From the NCBI RefSeq assembly GCF_019823065.1, contig NZ_CP081966.1, positions 1,643,501 to 1,707,500 of the forward strand: 64,000 nt of DNA. Direction: 5' to 3'. Below the pieces are notes generated by a model. That model was not told where the DNA came from. It worked only from the letters and a program-made list of their open reading frames with translations, and did no database searches. The stretch is from Pseudomonas mosselii (GTDB taxonomy: Bacteria > Pseudomonadota > Gammaproteobacteria > Pseudomonadales > Pseudomonadaceae). The number at the start of each line of letters is the position of its first letter. Within the stretch, counting starts at the first letter, position 1. The position numbers and the translations under genes are program-made. Shown here piece by piece: positions 35,519 to 45,001 of the stretch.

Positions 35519-35548
35519 GGGGGTGGCGCCTGCGCGTCGCCCCTTTTT
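35519..35548 (+). terminator. Attenuator-like terminator between aprA and aprI
   Basis: GGGGTGGCGC (35520-35529) pairs with GCGTCGCCCC (35534-35543), with two G-U wobble pairs and a 4-base loop, followed by TTTTT. It lies between aprA and the rest of its operon, so it probably reduces rather than abolishes downstream transcription, making protease more abundant than its transporter. Confidence 0.75.
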
Positions 35549-35565
35549 GCCGGTGAGGCGAACCA

Positions 35566-35943
35566 ATGAAAGCAAACTTGAGAACGATCGCGCTGGCCGC
35601 GATCCCCATGGTGTCGATGACCGAGGTAGTCATGGCGAGCAGCCTGTTACTCCCCAACGCCGCGCAGCTGGCCGGCCGTTGGCAGCTTTACCCCGAACAG
35701 CAGCAGGCCCAGGCTTGCGACCTGCGTCTTGGCGCCACGGAAGGCGAAATCGAAGGTGATCTGGAGTGTGCCAAGGGGCTGATAGGCCTGCGCCCCGGCA
35801 GTTGGCTGGTGACCCCCGACACCCTGGCCCTGGTGGGCAGTGACGGCAGCAGCGTGGTGCACTTCAGTCGCGAAGGCGCCCAGCGTTACGCCTGGACCAC
35901 CCCGGACGGCAAGCAACTGGTGCTTGAGCGCCTCGACAAATAA
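35566..35943 (+). CDS. aprI: Alkaline protease inhibitor
   Basis: A 125-residue periplasmic inhibitor of AprA. The signal peptide ends near Ala24 (EVVMA), leaving a mature N terminus SSLLLP; in the P. aeruginosa inhibitor the N-terminal Ser-Ser-Leu segment inserts into the protease active-site cleft. Cys51 and Cys68 are placed to form the single disulfide of the beta-barrel. The sequence GRWQLYPEQ near the start of the barrel matches the family. It follows aprA by 54 bp across an attenuator-like hairpin and precedes aprD by 44 bp. Confidence 0.93.
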   Translation: MKANLRTIALAAIPMVSMTEVVMASSLLLPNAAQLAGRWQLYPEQQQAQACDLRLGATEGEIEGDLECAKGLIGLRPGSWLVTPDTLALVGSDGSSVVHFSREGAQRYAWTTPDGKQLVLERLDK

Positions 35944-35987
35944 TCCCAGCCTGGAACTAAAAAGTTCCAGTTGAGCCAGGGCGAAAC

Positions 35988-37709
35988 ATGAAACTACCGA
36001 GCAAAAAGCCCGGGGCGCCTTTGTGGGCGGCACTCGGCGAACATAAGTCGACCTTGATCAGCGTGGGCTGTTTCACGGCATTGATAAACTTGCTCATGCT
36101 GGTGCCATCGATCTATATGCTTCAAGTGTACGACCGTGTACTGAGTTCGCAGAACACCACAACTTTGTGGGTGTTGACGCTGATGGTGGTCGGTTTCTTC
36201 GTTTATATAGGCGGGCTTGAAGCAATCCGCAGTTTCATTGTCATCCGCGTGGGCAACCAGTTGGAGAAAAGTTTCAACTTGAAGGTCTACCGCGCGGCCT
36301 TCGAGCGCAATTTGCGCCAGCGTGACGGCGCCGCCGGGCAGGCCCTGGGCGATCTGACCCAGCTGCGCCAGTTCATCACCGGCCCCGCGCTGTTCGCCTT
36401 CTTCGATGCCCCCTGGTTCCCCATCTACCTGGCAGTGATCTTCGCCTTCAACGTCTGGCTGGGGGTGATGGCCACGGTCGGCGCGCTGTTGCTGATCGCC
36501 CTGGCGATCCTCAACGAACGCCTCACCCACGCCACCCTGGCCGAAGCCAGTGGCTTCCAGCAGCAGTCGACGCAACTGGCCGGCAGCCAGCTGCAAAGCG
36601 CCGAGAGCATCCAGGCCATGGGCATGCTCGGCGCCCTGCGCCAGCGCTGGTACACCTTGCACGGGCGCTTCCTCGACCTGCAGAACAAGGCCAGCGACAC
36701 CTCGGCGGTGATCACCGCCACCAGCAAGGGCCTGCGCCTGTGCCTGCAATCGCTGGTGCTGGGGCTGGGCGCACTGCTGGTGATCGAGGGGCAGATGACC
36801 CCGGGCATGATGATCGCCGGTTCCATCCTGATGGGCCGTGTGCTCGCCCCGATCGACCAGCTGATCGCGGTATGGAAGCAGTGGAGTGGCGCGCAGCTGG
36901 CCTACCAGCGCCTGGACGTCCTGCTGCGCGAGCACCCCGAGCCGCCGACGCCGATGCCGCTGCCGGTGCCCACCGGGCAACTGGCGGTGGAGCAGGTCAG
37001 CGCCGGCCCGCCTGGGCGCGACCTGGCCACCCTGCAGCAGGTGAACTTCGCCCTGGCGCCGGGTGAATTGCTCGGCGTGCTGGGCGCTTCGGGCTCGGGC
37101 AAGTCGACCCTGGCCAAGGTGCTGGTCGGTGTGTGGCCGACCATCAGCGGCCATGTGCGCCTCGACGGCGCCGAGCTCAGCCAGTGGGATCGCGATGCCT
37201 TGGGCCCGCATATCGGCTACCTGCCGCAGAACATCGAACTGTTGCGCGGCAGCATCGCCGAGAACATCGCCCGCTTCGGCGAGCTGGACGGCGTCAAGGT
37301 GGTCGAGGCGGCCCGCCTGGCGGGCGTGCATGATCTGATCCTGCGCTTGCCCCAGGGCTACGACACACGCCTGGGCGAGGAGGGGGTCGACCTTTCCGGT
37401 GGTCAGAAGCAGCGTATCGCCCTGGCCCGCGCCCTGTACGGCGATGCTCGGTTGATCGTGCTCGATGAACCCAACTCCAACCTCGACAGCCACGGCGAGG
37501 CCGCGCTCGCCAGTGCCATTGTCCAGCTCAAGGCCCAGGGCCGCACCGTGGTGCTGGTGACCCACCGCAGCGCGGCGCTGGCACAAGCCGACAAGCTGCT
37601 GGTAATGAACGAAGGGCGCATGCAGGGCTTCGGCCCGGCCCGCGACATCCTCCATGCCATGGGCCAGGCCCCGGCGCAACGCCCGCTGCAAGCCGGAGGT
37701 GGCGCATGA
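35988..37709 (+). CDS. aprD: Type I secretion ABC transporter for AprA
   Basis: A 573-residue inner-membrane ABC exporter (PrtD/HlyB-like without a C39 peptidase domain). The membrane domain (1-~300) has about six helices; the nucleotide-binding domain shows Walker [10 protein letters not shown] (366-374), the signature LSGGQKQR (469-476) and Walker B LIVLDEP with Asp493-Glu494. It powers export of AprA through AprE and AprF. Its stop overlaps the start of aprE (ATGA at 37706-37709), so the pair is translationally coupled. Confidence 0.95.
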   Translation: MKLPSKKPGAPLWAALGEHKSTLISVGCFTALINLLMLVPSIYMLQVYDRVLSSQNTTTLWVLTLMVVGFFVYIGGLEAIRSFIVIRVGNQLEKSFNLKVYRAAFERNLRQRDGAAGQALGDLTQLRQFITGPALFAFFDAPWFPIYLAVIFAFNVWLGVMATVGALLLIALAILNERLTHATLAEASGFQQQSTQLAGSQLQSAESIQAMGMLGALRQRWYTLHGRFLDLQNKASDTSAVITATSKGLRLCLQSLVLGLGALLVIEGQMTPGMMIAGSILMGRVLAPIDQLIAVWKQWSGAQLAYQRLDVLLREHPEPPTPMPLPVPTGQLAVEQVSAGPPGRDLATLQQVNFALAPGELLGVLGASGSGKSTLAKVLVGVWPTISGHVRLDGAELSQWDRDALGPHIGYLPQNIELLRGSIAENIARFGELDGVKVVEAARLAGVHDLILRLPQGYDTRLGEEGVDLSGGQKQRIALARALYGDARLIVLDEPNSNLDSHGEAALASAIVQLKAQGRTVVLVTHRSAALAQADKLLVMNEGRMQGFGPARDILHAMGQAPAQRPLQAGGGA

Positions 37710-38998
37710 GCCAGCACACCCGTGACGCACGTTTCCATGTTCGCCTGGGGTGGCTGCTGACCCTGGTCGGTTTCGGCGGTTTCATGGCCTGGGCCAGTCT
37801 CGCCCCGCTCGACCAGGGCGTGCCGGTGCAGGGCACCGTGGTGGTGTCGGGCAAGCGCAAGGCGGTGCAGTCGATGGCCGCCGGCGTGGTCAGCCGCATT
37901 CTGGTCAGCGAAGGCCAGCTGGTGCGCCAGGGCGAGCCGCTGTTCCGCCTCGACCGCACCCAGGTGCAGGCCGATGTCGATGCGCTGCAGGCCCAGTACC
38001 GCATGACCCGCGCCGCCTTGGCGCGCTGGCAGAGCGAGCGCGACAACCTGGGGCAGGTGCAGTTTCCCGCTGAGTTGCTGGAAGATTCCGATGCCCGCCT
38101 GGCGTTGATTGTTGAAGGCCAGCGCCAGCTGTTCGACAGCCGCCGCCAGGCTCAGGCCCGCGAGCAGGGCGCCTTGGCCGCCAGCATTGACGGCTCCCAG
38201 GCCCAGCTGACCGGCATGCGCCGCGCGCGCAGCGACCTGCAGGCACAGGCCGATTCGTTGCGCGAGCAGCTCGACAGCCTGCGCCCGTTGGCCGGCGACG
38301 GCTATATCCCGCGCAACCGTGTGCTCGAGTACCAGCGCCAGCTGTCGCAGGTGCAGCGCGACCTGGCGCAGAACGCCGGCGAGAGCGCGCGCCTGGAGCA
38401 GGTGATCGTCGAGGCCCGGCTCAATCTGCAGCAGCGCCGTGAGGAGTATCAGAAAGAAGTGCGCACCCAGCTTGCCGAAGCCCAGGTCAAGGCCGCGACC
38501 CTGGAGCAGCAGCTCAATTCCGCGCACTTCGAATTGCAGCACAGTGAGATCCTGGCGCCGGCGGACGGCGTGGCGGTCAACCTCGGCGTGCATACCGAGG
38601 GAGCCGTGGTGCGGGCTGGCGACACCCTGCTGGAAATCGTGCCCCAGGGCACCGCGCTGGAAGTCGAAGGGCGCCTGCCGGTGAACCTGGTGGACAAGGT
38701 AGCGCCGCAGCTGCCGGTGGACATCCTGTTCACCGCGTTCAACCAGAACCGCACGCCACGGGTGACCGGGGAGGTGGCGCTGGTGTCGGCCGACCAGCTG
38801 ATCGACGAGCGCAGCGGCCAGCCGTACTACGTGCTGCGCAGCACCGTCAGCGAAGAAGCGCTGGCGCGTCTGCAGGGACTGGCGATCCGCCCGGGCATGC
38901 CCGCCGAGCTGTTCGTGCGCACCGGCGAGCGCTCGCTGCTCAACTACCTGTTCAAACCCCTGCTCGACCGTGCAGGCACCGCCTTGACCGAACAATAA
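37706..38998 (+). CDS. aprE: Type I secretion membrane-fusion protein
   Basis: A 430-residue HlyD-family periplasmic adaptor. One N-terminal transmembrane helix (residues ~12-30) is followed by a lipoyl/beta-barrel start ([18 protein letters not shown]), a long helical hairpin (~95-270, many Ala/Gln/Glu/Arg heptads) and the returning half-lipoyl and beta-barrel segments ([18 protein letters not shown]). It links AprD to AprF. It overlaps aprD by four bases and is 10 bp before aprF. Confidence 0.94.
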   Translation: MSQHTRDARFHVRLGWLLTLVGFGGFMAWASLAPLDQGVPVQGTVVVSGKRKAVQSMAAGVVSRILVSEGQLVRQGEPLFRLDRTQVQADVDALQAQYRMTRAALARWQSERDNLGQVQFPAELLEDSDARLALIVEGQRQLFDSRRQAQAREQGALAASIDGSQAQLTGMRRARSDLQAQADSLREQLDSLRPLAGDGYIPRNRVLEYQRQLSQVQRDLAQNAGESARLEQVIVEARLNLQQRREEYQKEVRTQLAEAQVKAATLEQQLNSAHFELQHSEILAPADGVAVNLGVHTEGAVVRAGDTLLEIVPQGTALEVEGRLPVNLVDKVAPQLPVDILFTAFNQNRTPRVTGEVALVSADQLIDERSGQPYYVLRSTVSEEALARLQGLAIRPGMPAELFVRTGERSLLNYLFKPLLDRAGTALTEQ

Positions 38999-39008
38999 GG
39001 ACCGCCCA

Positions 39009-40361
39009 GTGAAGAAGTTCCCACTGATCGGGCTGCTGCTGGCCTGTGTCTGGCTGCCGACCGCCGTCCAGGCGGCCATGGGGCCGTTCCAGGTGTACGA
39101 GCAGGCCCTGCGTCGCGACCCGACCTACCTCGCGGCGTTCAAGGCCCGCGAGGCCGGCCAGGAATACCGCGCCATCGGTCGCGCCGGCCTGCTGCCCAGC
39201 CTGTCGTACAGCTACAACAAGGGGCGCAACGACTCCGAGGTGCGTTATCTCGGCGATTCGCGTCGGCAGAAGGAGGACCGTACTTACAACAGCATGGGCT
39301 CGACCTTCATCCTTCAGCAGCCGCTGTTCGACTACGAAGCCTATTCGAGCTATCGCAAGGGCGTGGCCCAGGCGCTGTTCGCCGACGAAAGCTTCCGCGA
39401 CCAGAGCCAGCAGTTGCTGGTGCGGGTGATGACCAGCTACACCCAGGCCCTGTTCGCCCAGGACCAGATCGCCATCAGCGTGGCCAGCAAGCAGGCCTAC
39501 CGCCAGCAGTTCCAGCAGAACCAGCGCCTGTTCGACGCCGGCGAAGGCACCCGCACCGACATTCTCGAGGCCCAGGCCCGCTATGAGCTGGCCGATGCCG
39601 AGGAGATCAAGGCGCGCAACGAGCAGGATGCCGCGCTGCGCGAGCTGGGGGCGCTGATCGGCGAGCCGGCGGTGCGGGTAGAAGACCTGGCGCCGCTGCG
39701 CCTGGGCTTCGCCCTGCCGGTGGTCGATCCCAGCGGCTACGAGGCGTGGCAGGAGCGGGCCCTGGCCAACAACCCGCAACTGGCCTCGTCGCGCCAGGCG
39801 CTGGAAGTGGCGCGGTATGAGGTCGAGCGCAACCGTGCCGGGCACCTGCCCAAGGTGACTGCCTTCGCCACCTCGCGGCGCCAGGAGTCGGACAGCGGTA
39901 ACACCTACAACCAGCGCTACGACACCAATACCGTGGGTATCGAAGTCAGCGTGCCGATCTTCGCCGGGGGCGGGGTGCTGGCCTCGACCCGCCAGGCCAG
40001 CCGGCATCTGGAGCAGGCCGAGTATGAGCTCGACGGCAACACCCGCAGCGCGTTGATCGAGCTGCGCAAGCAGTACAACGCCTGCGAGTCCGGCGCCAGC
40101 CGCCTGCGCGCCTACGAGCGGGCGCTGGTGGCGGCCGAGGCGCTGGTGGTGTCCACCCGCAAGAGCGTGCAGGGCGGCGAGCGGGTCAACCTGGATGTGC
40201 TCAACGCCGAGCAGCAGCTGGCCACTACCCGCCGCGACCTGGCCCAGGCGCGTTACGACTACCTGCTGGCGTGGATCAAGCTGCATTACCAGGCCGGGGT
40301 GCTGAGCGAGACGCAACTGGCGCGGGTGGATGAAGCGTTCATCGAGGGCAAGTCAGGCTGA
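39009..40361 (+). CDS. aprF: Type I secretion outer-membrane protein, TolC family
   Basis: A 450-residue outer-membrane channel. A signal peptide ending QAAM is followed by two internally related TolC repeats; the N-terminal one starts YEQALRRDPTYLAAFKAR and RAGLLPSLSYSYN, the second DPSGYEAWQERALANNPQL and RAGHLPKVTAFATS. The trimeric beta-barrel/helical-tunnel lets AprA cross the outer membrane. It is the last gene of the apr operon; a repeat-containing hairpin follows. Confidence 0.93.
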   Translation: MKKFPLIGLLLACVWLPTAVQAAMGPFQVYEQALRRDPTYLAAFKAREAGQEYRAIGRAGLLPSLSYSYNKGRNDSEVRYLGDSRRQKEDRTYNSMGSTFILQQPLFDYEAYSSYRKGVAQALFADESFRDQSQQLLVRVMTSYTQALFAQDQIAISVASKQAYRQQFQQNQRLFDAGEGTRTDILEAQARYELADAEEIKARNEQDAALRELGALIGEPAVRVEDLAPLRLGFALPVVDPSGYEAWQERALANNPQLASSRQALEVARYEVERNRAGHLPKVTAFATSRRQESDSGNTYNQRYDTNTVGIEVSVPIFAGGGVLASTRQASRHLEQAEYELDGNTRSALIELRKQYNACESGASRLRAYERALVAAEALVVSTRKSVQGGERVNLDVLNAEQQLATTRRDLAQARYDYLLAWIKLHYQAGVLSETQLARVDEAFIEGKSG

Positions 40362-40390
40362 GCCCAAGGCTCCAGGTCATCCACAAATCC

Positions 40391-40426
40391 CTGTAGGAGC
40401 AGCCTTGCCGAGGCCGCTCCCACAGA
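40391..40426. repeat. Imperfect repeat hairpin after aprF
   Basis: CTGTAGGAGC (from 40392) pairs with GCTCCCACAG (to 40426) with one mismatch. It resembles half of the second repeat family and lies between aprF and the convergent MFS gene, so it may help end the operon. Confidence 0.55.
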
Positions 40427-40438
40427 GGGGCCGGGCAT

Positions 40439-41626
40439 TCAGGCGGCCACGACCAGCTTCCCGCGCTTGCGCTCAGCCAACCCCCACACCACCAGCGCCA
40501 GCGCCCCGATCACCAGCCCGGCCACCACGATCCCATCCCAGCCATGCACCTCGAACAGCTGTGTCCCCAGCAACGACCCCAGCGCCCCGCCTATGAAGTA
40601 GCAGGTGATGTACCCGGCATTGAGCCGTGTACGCGCCTCCGGCCGCAGCACGATCACCGCGTTCTGGTTGCTCACATGCACCAGCTGCACCGCCAGGTCG
40701 AGCAGCAGCACCCCCACCAGTAACGCCACCAGAGACTGCTGCGCGAAGCCCAGCGGCACCCACGACAGCAGCAGTGTTACCAGCCCCACGGTAGTGCCCA
40801 GCGGGCCCTTGCCGCGATCGGCCAGGCGCCCGGCCCAGTTGGCCGCCAGCGCGCCGATCGCGCCGGCCAGGCCGAACAGGCCGATCACCGCGTCGGAGTA
40901 GTGGTAGGGCGCATTGCTCAGCAGGAACGCCAGCGGCGTCCAGAACAGCGCGAACAGGCTGAAGGCCAGCAACCCCAGCAGCGAACGCAGGCGCAGCACC
41001 GGCTCCTCGACGAACAGACGGAACACCGAGCCGATCAGCGCCGGGTACTTGAGCCCCGCGTGGCTGTGGTGTCGCGGCAGGCTGCGGTAAAGCGCGAGGG
41101 CGCTGATCGCCATCAGCACCGCCGCCAGCACGTAGATGCTGCGCCAGCCGCCCAGTTCGGCCATGAAGCCGGCGGCGGTGCGCGCCAGCAGGATGCCCAG
41201 CAACAGCCCGCTCATCAGCGTGCCCACGGCGCGCCCACGCTGCTCCGGGGCACTGAGGGCGGCGGCCATGGGCACCAGCACCTGGGCCACCACCGAGAAC
41301 AGCCCGGTCAGCGCGGTGCCCAACAGCAGCCAAGGCAGGCTCGGCGCGCAGGCGCTGATCACCAGCCCGGCGGTAGCGATCAGCACCATGGTGACGATCA
41401 GCCGGCGCTGCTCGAACAGGTCGCCCAGCGGCGCCAGCAACAGCAGTCCGGCGCCGTAGCTGAGCTGGGCGGCGATGACGATGGTGCCGGCGCGGGCGGT
41501 GCTCAGGCCGAATTGTTGGGCGATGCTGTGCAGCAGCGGTTGGGCATAGTAGTTGCTGGCCACGGCCAGGCCGGTGGCGGTGGCCATCAGCAGGATCAGG
41601 GCGCGTCCAAGAGTCGGGGCGGTCAT
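40439..41626 (-). CDS. MFS transporter, divergent from a LysR regulator
   Basis: A 395-residue inner-membrane transporter with about 12 helices, similar to the DHA1 drug-efflux-like group (GLAVASNYYAQPLLHSIA at helix 1, then APLGDLFEQRRLI as motif A). The ATG at 41626 opens MTAPTLGRALI. It is transcribed divergently from the LysR gene at 41735 with 108 bp between them, the typical arrangement for a LysR-controlled exporter. Substrate unknown. Confidence 0.86.
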   Translation of the reverse strand: MTAPTLGRALILLMATATGLAVASNYYAQPLLHSIAQQFGLSTARAGTIVIAAQLSYGAGLLLLAPLGDLFEQRRLIVTMVLIATAGLVISACAPSLPWLLLGTALTGLFSVVAQVLVPMAAALSAPEQRGRAVGTLMSGLLLGILLARTAAGFMAELGGWRSIYVLAAVLMAISALALYRSLPRHHSHAGLKYPALIGSVFRLFVEEPVLRLRSLLGLLAFSLFALFWTPLAFLLSNAPYHYSDAVIGLFGLAGAIGALAANWAGRLADRGKGPLGTTVGLVTLLLSWVPLGFAQQSLVALLVGVLLLDLAVQLVHVSNQNAVIVLRPEARTRLNAGYITCYFIGGALGSLLGTQLFEVHGWDGIVVAGLVIGALALVVWGLAERKRGKLVVAA

Positions 41627-41734
41627 GGATAGTCTCGTTGCAGGCAAGGGTGTGTGGCGACAAGTATCAGGAAGTGTCTGGCATGACACCAATGTATAGT
41701 TTTCAACTTATCCATCTTGAAAGCAGATAGTTCG

Positions 41735-42613
41735 ATGAACCTCAAGCAGCTCGAATACGCCCTGGCCGTGGCCGACACCGGCAGCTTCACCCGCGCCGCC
41801 GAGCGCTGCCACGTGGTGCAGTCGGCCCTCAGCCACCAGGTGGCGCGGTTGGAGGCACAACTGGGGGTGAGCCTGTTCGAGCGCAGTTCGCGGCGCGTGC
41901 GCCTGACCCCGGCCGGCGAGGCCTTCGTGCTCAGCGCCCGACCGGCGGTGGCGGCGGCGCGGCGGGTGGCCGAGGATGTGGCCGCCGCCTGCGGGCAGGT
42001 GCGTGGGCGTCTGTCGATCGGTGAGATCAGTTCGCTCACCGCGCTGGACCTGGTCGATCTGCTGGCGGTGTTCCATGAGCGTTATCCGGATGTGGACGTG
42101 CGCTGGTTGACCGCCAAGAGCGAGTTGCTGGTGGCGGATGTCTGCGAACGGCGCCTGGATGTGGGCTTCATCGGCCTGTGGCAGGGCGAAACGCTGCATG
42201 GCGTGCAGCATCGCCTGCTGGCGCGGGAGGAGCTGGTGGCGGTGTTGCCGCCCGGCCACCGGCTGGCGGGCAGGGCGCAGCTGGCCCTGGCCGATCTGGC
42301 CGATGAGGTGCTGGTGGACTTTCCCGAGGGTACCGGGGCGCGTCGGCAGACCGACGAGGCGTTCCAGGCGGCGGGGTTGCGGCATCGGGTGCAGTTCGAG
42401 ATCGGCCATATTCGCCTGGTGGAAAAGTTTGTCCAGCGCGGGATGGCGCTGGGGTTGGTGCCCGAGCGTATCGCCCGGGGTTTTCAGGGCGTGGCCACGG
42501 TATCGCTGGTGGATGCGCCGGTGCGGCATCTTTACGCGGTCTGGTCGCCGAGCCCCACGCCCGCGGCGCGGGCTTTTCTCGATGTCATGGAGCAGAGCCT
42601 CCTCGCCATCTGA
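41735..42613 (+). CDS. LysR-family transcriptional regulator
   Basis: A 292-residue LTTR. The winged helix-turn-helix covers residues 1-65 (MNLKQLEYALAVADTGSFTRAAERCHVVQSALSHQVARLEAQLG), followed by a linker helix and the effector domain. It probably regulates the divergent MFS gene through T-N11-A sites in the 108-bp gap. Effector unknown. The ATG at 41735 is the normal LTTR start; it lies 18 bases into a frame without an upstream ribosome site. Confidence 0.9.
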   Translation: MNLKQLEYALAVADTGSFTRAAERCHVVQSALSHQVARLEAQLGVSLFERSSRRVRLTPAGEAFVLSARPAVAAARRVAEDVAAACGQVRGRLSIGEISSLTALDLVDLLAVFHERYPDVDVRWLTAKSELLVADVCERRLDVGFIGLWQGETLHGVQHRLLAREELVAVLPPGHRLAGRAQLALADLADEVLVDFPEGTGARRQTDEAFQAAGLRHRVQFEIGHIRLVEKFVQRGMALGLVPERIARGFQGVATVSLVDAPVRHLYAVWSPSPTPAARAFLDVMEQSLLAI

Positions 42614-42687
42614 TGTCTGATCGCTTCGACATTGGCGGTGCTTGCAACGCTGCTCCTTGCGCGATCTGGGTAACCAGGGATCGCGAA

Positions 42688-43437
42688 TCAGGCCGCGAAC
42701 CCTCCATCGGCCAGCAGGCTCGCCCCGGTGATGTAGCCCGCTTCAGGCCCCGCCAGGTAAGCGACGAAACTGGCGATCTCATCCGCCTGTCCGTAGCGCC
42801 CGATGGCCATCAACGGAATCAGGCTCTCGGCGAACTCGCCGCTGGCCGGGTTCATGTCGGTGTCCACCGGCCCCGGCTGCACATTGTTGACGGTGATCCC
42901 CTGCGGCCCCAGGTCTCGGGCCAGGCCCTTGGTCAGGCCGACCAGTGCTGACTTGCTCATGGCATAGGGGGCGCCGCCGGCGAACGGCATGCGCTCGGCG
43001 TTGGTGCTGCCGATGTTGATGATCCGCCCACCCTTGCCCATGTGTTTCACCGCCGCCTGGGTGGCCACGAACACGCTACGCACGTTGATTGCCAGCAGGC
43101 GGTCGAAGTCGGCCAGGTCGAACTCGGCCACCGGCGCCACCGCCAGCACGCCGGCATTGTTGACCAGGATATCGAGGCCGCCGAAGGCCTTGGCGGTGTC
43201 GGCGACGGCCTGTTGCACGGCCTGGATATCGGCGCTGTCGGCGCGCAGGGCCAGGGCCTGGCCGCCGGCGTTGTTGATTTCACCGGCCAGGGCCTCGGCG
43301 CTGGCGCTGGAACTGACATAGGTGAAGGCGACCTTGGCGCCGTCGCGGGCCAGGCGCCGGACAATGGCCGCGCCGATACCGCGTGAACCGCCCTGGACCA
43401 GGGCCACCTTGCCGGTGAGGGGAAGTGTTTGGGACAT
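42688..43437 (-). CDS. SDR family oxidoreductase, divergent from LysR
   Basis: A 249-residue classical short-chain dehydrogenase with GGSRGIG (residues ~17-23), NNAGVLAV, and the catalytic region GSTNAERMPFAGGAPYAMSKSALVG giving Tyr and Lys in YAMSK. The end TGASLLADGGFAA is typical. It resembles 3-oxoacyl-ACP reductase-like SDRs of uncertain substrate. It is divergent from a LysR gene, with an inverted repeat in the 116-bp gap. Confidence 0.88.
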   Translation of the reverse strand: MSQTLPLTGKVALVQGGSRGIGAAIVRRLARDGAKVAFTYVSSSASAEALAGEINNAGGQALALRADSADIQAVQQAVADTAKAFGGLDILVNNAGVLAVAPVAEFDLADFDRLLAINVRSVFVATQAAVKHMGKGGRIINIGSTNAERMPFAGGAPYAMSKSALVGLTKGLARDLGPQGITVNNVQPGPVDTDMNPASGEFAESLIPLMAIGRYGQADEIASFVAYLAGPEAGYITGASLLADGGFAA

Positions 43438-43494
43438 GCTGATCTCCTGCGGTGAAGCAAGGCCGGATGGCTTGGGATGGACGCAGTATCCGCG

Positions 43495-43526
43495 CTCGAT
43501 TACCTGTTGATAAGATGGCAATCGAG
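43495..43526. promoter_or_regulatory. Inverted repeat upstream of LysR/SDR
   Basis: CTCGATT (43495-43501) and AATCGAG (43520-43526) form a 7-bp inverted repeat separated by 18 bp, 28 bp before the LysR start. The placement fits a LysR operator controlling both genes. Confidence 0.4.
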
Positions 43527-43553
43527 TTACTTAGAATAAACCAGGAGTTGATA

Positions 43554-44495
43554 ATGGCCGTGGTGGAATCGTTCAGCAGCCTGGAATGCTTCATCCGCAG
43601 CGCCGAAGTCGGCAGCTTTGCCGAGGCGGCCAGGCGCCTGTCGCTCACCCCGGCGGCGGTCGGCAAGAACGTCGCCCAGCTCGAGGCGCGGCTCGGCGTG
43701 CGCCTGTTCCTGCGCAGCACGCGCAAGCTGACCCTGACCGAGGCCGGGCAGCGCTTTCTGGCCGAGGTGAGCGAGAGTTTCCGCACCATCCAATATGCCG
43801 TGGCCAACCTCGCCAACTGCGAAGGGCATCCTTCGGGCGTGCTGCGGGTCAGCATGGGCACGGTATTCGGGCGCCTGTACGTGTTGCCGCTTTTAGGTGA
43901 GTTCCTCGCCCGTTTTCCGGCGGTGACCGCGGACTGGCACTTCGACAACCGCCAGGTCGACCTGATCGGCCAGGGCTTCGATGCCGCCATCGGTGGTGGC
44001 TTCGAACTGCCGCCCGGGGTGGTGGCACGCAAGCTGACCCCGGCGCACCGGGTGCTGGTCGCTTCGCCGGGCTACCTGCAACAGCACGGACCACTGAGTC
44101 GCCCGGAGCAGTTGCAGGCGTGCGCCGGCATCCTTATCCGCTCGCCGCAGACCGGCCGGGTGCGCAGCTGGCCGCTGACCAGTCGCTGGCAGGAGCAACA
44201 GCCGCTGCAACTGCCCCAGCGCCTGACCATGAGCGATTCGGACGCCGCCTGCGCGGTGGCCGAGCAAGGCCTGGGCATCGCCCTGGTCAGCCTGCCGTTC
44301 GCCTTGCCCTACCTGAACGAAGGGCGCCTGAGCCGGGTATTGCCGGACTGGTACGTGGACGATGGACATATCAGCCTGTACTACGCCGAGCGCAAGCTGT
44401 TGCCGGGCAAGACCCGGGCCTTCATCGATTTCGTGGTGGAGCAGTTCGCCGAGCGGGGGCTGGCGGGGCGGTTCGATGCGCTGCGGGGTCATTGA
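43554..44495 (+). CDS. LysR-family regulator (AaeR/CrgA-like group)
   Basis: A 313-residue LTTR with an N-terminal DNA-binding domain (SSLECFIRSAEVGSFAEAARRLSLTPAAVGKNVAQLEARLG) and effector domain containing GFDAAIGGGFELPPG. The N-terminal layout is that of the CrgA-like LysR group, which often control adjacent SDR or oxidoreductase genes; the neighbouring SDR at 42688 is the likely target. CAGGAG precedes the ATG at 43554. Confidence 0.9.
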   Translation: MAVVESFSSLECFIRSAEVGSFAEAARRLSLTPAAVGKNVAQLEARLGVRLFLRSTRKLTLTEAGQRFLAEVSESFRTIQYAVANLANCEGHPSGVLRVSMGTVFGRLYVLPLLGEFLARFPAVTADWHFDNRQVDLIGQGFDAAIGGGFELPPGVVARKLTPAHRVLVASPGYLQQHGPLSRPEQLQACAGILIRSPQTGRVRSWPLTSRWQEQQPLQLPQRLTMSDSDAACAVAEQGLGIALVSLPFALPYLNEGRLSRVLPDWYVDDGHISLYYAERKLLPGKTRAFIDFVVEQFAERGLAGRFDALRGH

Positions 44496-44516
44496 TGGCC
44501 CCGCGATCGCGCTGGC

Positions 44517-44999
44517 TCAGGTGATCTCGATGATGAACTGCACCTGCGCCACTGCGGACACCACCAGGCTCACTTCATCATCCACCCGCTTGCCGAGCAG
44601 TTGCTGCCCCAGTGGTGCGCGCGGCGTGATCACCGTTACCAGCCCATCCCCCTCGCCAATCTTCAGGCCGGCCCCTTCCGGCCCGAGGAACAGCCGGCGC
44701 CGCTGGCCCGCCTCGTCTTCCAGGGTCACCAGGCAACCGATCTGGATCCCCCGCGCCGGGTCGTAATCGCGCAGCGCCAACTGCTGGTAGGTCAGCAACG
44801 CCTGGCGGATCTCGGCCGTGCGCCGCGCCTGCCCGGTGGCCAGGTACGACGCCTCAAGCCCCAGGGTGTCGTACTTGTTCTCGGCGATGTTCTCTTCGGC
44901 GGTGGCGGCCTCGTAGGCGGTCTGGGCGGCGCGACGCAGCACCTCCATGTCGTGCTCGAGGGTGGCGATGATGCGTTGCAGCAGGCTGGCCTTGTCCAT
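44517..44999 (-). CDS. GreA/GreB C-terminal domain protein
   Basis: A 160-residue protein with a helical N-terminal half (LLQRIIATLEHDMEVLRRAAQ) and a C-terminal FKBP-like GreA/GreB domain (LLTYQQLALRDYDPARGIQIG, GDGLVTVITPRAPLGQQLLGKRVDDEV). It matches the GreAB/Rnk-like group, which binds RNA polymerase secondary channel; the N-terminal coiled coil seems shorter than in GreA, so transcript-cleavage ability is uncertain. It starts 2 bp after the stop of the upstream small membrane gene. Confidence 0.82.
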   Translation of the reverse strand: MDKASLLQRIIATLEHDMEVLRRAAQTAYEAATAEENIAENKYDTLGLEASYLATGQARRTAEIRQALLTYQQLALRDYDPARGIQIGCLVTLEDEAGQRRRLFLGPEGAGLKIGEGDGLVTVITPRAPLGQQLLGKRVDDEVSLVVSAVAQVQFIIEIT

Positions 45000-45001
45000 G
45001 G

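Noticed and set aside
35994..37730. 578-residue antisense frame opposite aprD, and similar ones opposite aprE and deaD
   Set aside because: The sense genes have clear family motifs; the antisense products have none.
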